From assembly GCA_964502175.1 (NCBI GenBank), contig CAZCVE010000018.1, forward strand, positions 62,001 to 126,000: a stretch of 64,000 nt of DNA, written 5' to 3'. Origin of the DNA: JAFLCL01 sp964502175. GTDB taxonomy: Bacteria; Myxococcota_A; Polyangia; Polyangiales; Sandaracinaceae. Each line of letters opens with the position of its first letter. The stretch's first letter is position 1. The notes under the pieces were generated by a model, which saw only the letters and a list, made by a program, of their open reading frames with translations, was not told the origin of the DNA and searched no databases. Both the position numbers and the translations under genes were made by a program. Of the stretch, positions 63,401-64,000 are shown one piece after another.

Positions 63401-64000
63401 TGCACGCGCTGGATGAGGTGGAAGCCGAACTCGGTCTCCACGGGCTGGCTGATCGCGCCGACGTCGAGCGTGAACGCAGACTGCTCGTACGCGGCGACGA
63501 GGCGACCGCGGCCGAGCCAGCCCATCTCTCCGCCGCGCTCGCGGCTGCCGTCTTCGCTGGTCTCTCGCGCGATCGCGAGGAAGTCGGCGCCGGGCGCGAC
63601 GAGGCGCTCACGGATCTGCGCGGCGATCGCCTGCGCTTCGTCGTGCGTGCGCGTGATCTCGGGGCCTGCGTTTCGCGCGCCCGTGAAGCGCACGAGGATG
63701 TGTCGCGTGTTGCGGAAGTCGGCGGCGCAGCGATGGAGGATCACCCAGCCGTACGGCGCCTCCATCACCTCCGAGGTCTGATCGGTCTGGAGCGCGAACG
63801 CGCGATCGCGGATCGCGGCGTGCCGCTCGGGCCAGTCTTCGCGCGAGAACGTTCCGAGGAGGCCTCCGCGCGCGCCGCTGCCTCGCGCGTCGGAGTCGTC
63901 GCGCGCCACGGTCGCGAAGTCGCGCGCGCCCGACTCGATGGTCGCGAGGAGCTCTTCGGCGCGGATGCGCGCGTCGGCCTGCGTGCGCGTGATCGCTTCG
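63397..64000 (-). CDS. PpiC-type peptidyl-prolyl isomerase, partial (5' end beyond right edge)
   Basis: About 201 C-terminal residues are present. Two rotamase-like segments are visible: one with IRDRAFALQTDQTSEVMEAP and YGWVILHR, a second with RHILVRFTG, ADFLAIARETSEDGSRERGG, EMGWLGRG and FGFHLIQRVQ. These are parvulin-family (SurA/PpiC) motifs, so the protein accelerates proline isomerisation in periplasmic folding. It is the first gene of the operon with the two downstream exported proteins. Confidence 0.9.
   Translation of the reverse strand, partial: EAITRTQADARIRAEELLATIESGARDFATVARDDSDARGSGARGGLLGTFSREDWPERHAAIRDRAFALQTDQTSEVMEAPYGWVILHRCAADFRNTRHILVRFTGARNAGPEITRTHDEAQAIAAQIRERLVAPGADFLAIARETSEDGSRERGGEMGWLGRGRLVAAYEQSAFTLDVGAISQPVETEFGFHLIQRVQ

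Overview
The window looks like part of a large, very GC-rich chromosome of a myxobacterium, most probably Polyangiales/Sandaracinaceae-like (Deltaproteobacteria in the older sense). The grounds are the GC-dominated third codon positions, the density of predicted lipoproteins with Asp/Ala-rich linkers after the lipidated Cys, FG-GAP, thrombospondin-3 and PEGA repeat proteins, a membrane Ser/Thr kinase, two NtrC-type response regulators, and a double-CXXCG protein of a family described from Myxococcus. I found no rRNA, tRNA, CRISPR array, phage or insertion sequence. The genus is inferred, not proven.

Layout. 1-5312 (minus): transglutaminase/DUF2126, circularly permuted ATP-grasp and alpha-E (cut by the edge), a conserved set predicted to make or modify a peptide. 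5517-11202: a lipoprotein-like gene and two large surface proteins transcribed divergently; the first has an 11-base G/C tract at its start. 11342-16187: an ABC exporter operon whose second permease is fused to an HExxH peptidase-like domain. 16192-18578 (minus): YbjN-like, PspA and a soluble histidine kinase. 18697-19307: VapBC with a candidate operator. 19312-26207: Ser/Thr kinase with a sensor-like C-terminal half, plus secreted lipoproteins. 26266-27036: pseudouridine synthase. 27098-32208: an NAD salvage operon (pncB, nadE, nrtR, pncA) behind a consensus promoter that contains a 16-bp palindrome. 32215-33910: an OLD-like ATPase paired with a TOPRIM-like DUF4276 protein, a candidate defence module.

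33960-36829: YHYH lipoprotein, a second lipoprotein, a fatty-acid-hydroxylase-like membrane protein and an unknown. 37337-37795: a gene-free stretch with a degenerate 41-42 nt tandem repeat. 37796-40965: TPR/PEGA protein and FG-GAP lipoprotein. 40997-44958: two NtrC-family regulators separated by a dispersed repeat and a lipoprotein. 44955-49642: double-CXXCG protein, lipoprotein, dienelactone hydrolase and poly(A) polymerase with a long structured leader. 49654-53861: subtilase, membrane protein, DUF4398 lipoprotein and OmpA-family lipoprotein. 53952-55722: ankyrin protein and a small conserved protein. 56032-64000: propeller-type lipoproteins, PepSY membrane protein, SRPBCC protein, FG-GAP membrane protein and an operon ending in a peptidyl-prolyl isomerase cut by the right edge.

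Most assignments come from motifs read by eye. Many start codons were chosen from stop/start overlaps (ATGA, GTGA, TTGA) that suggest translational coupling.
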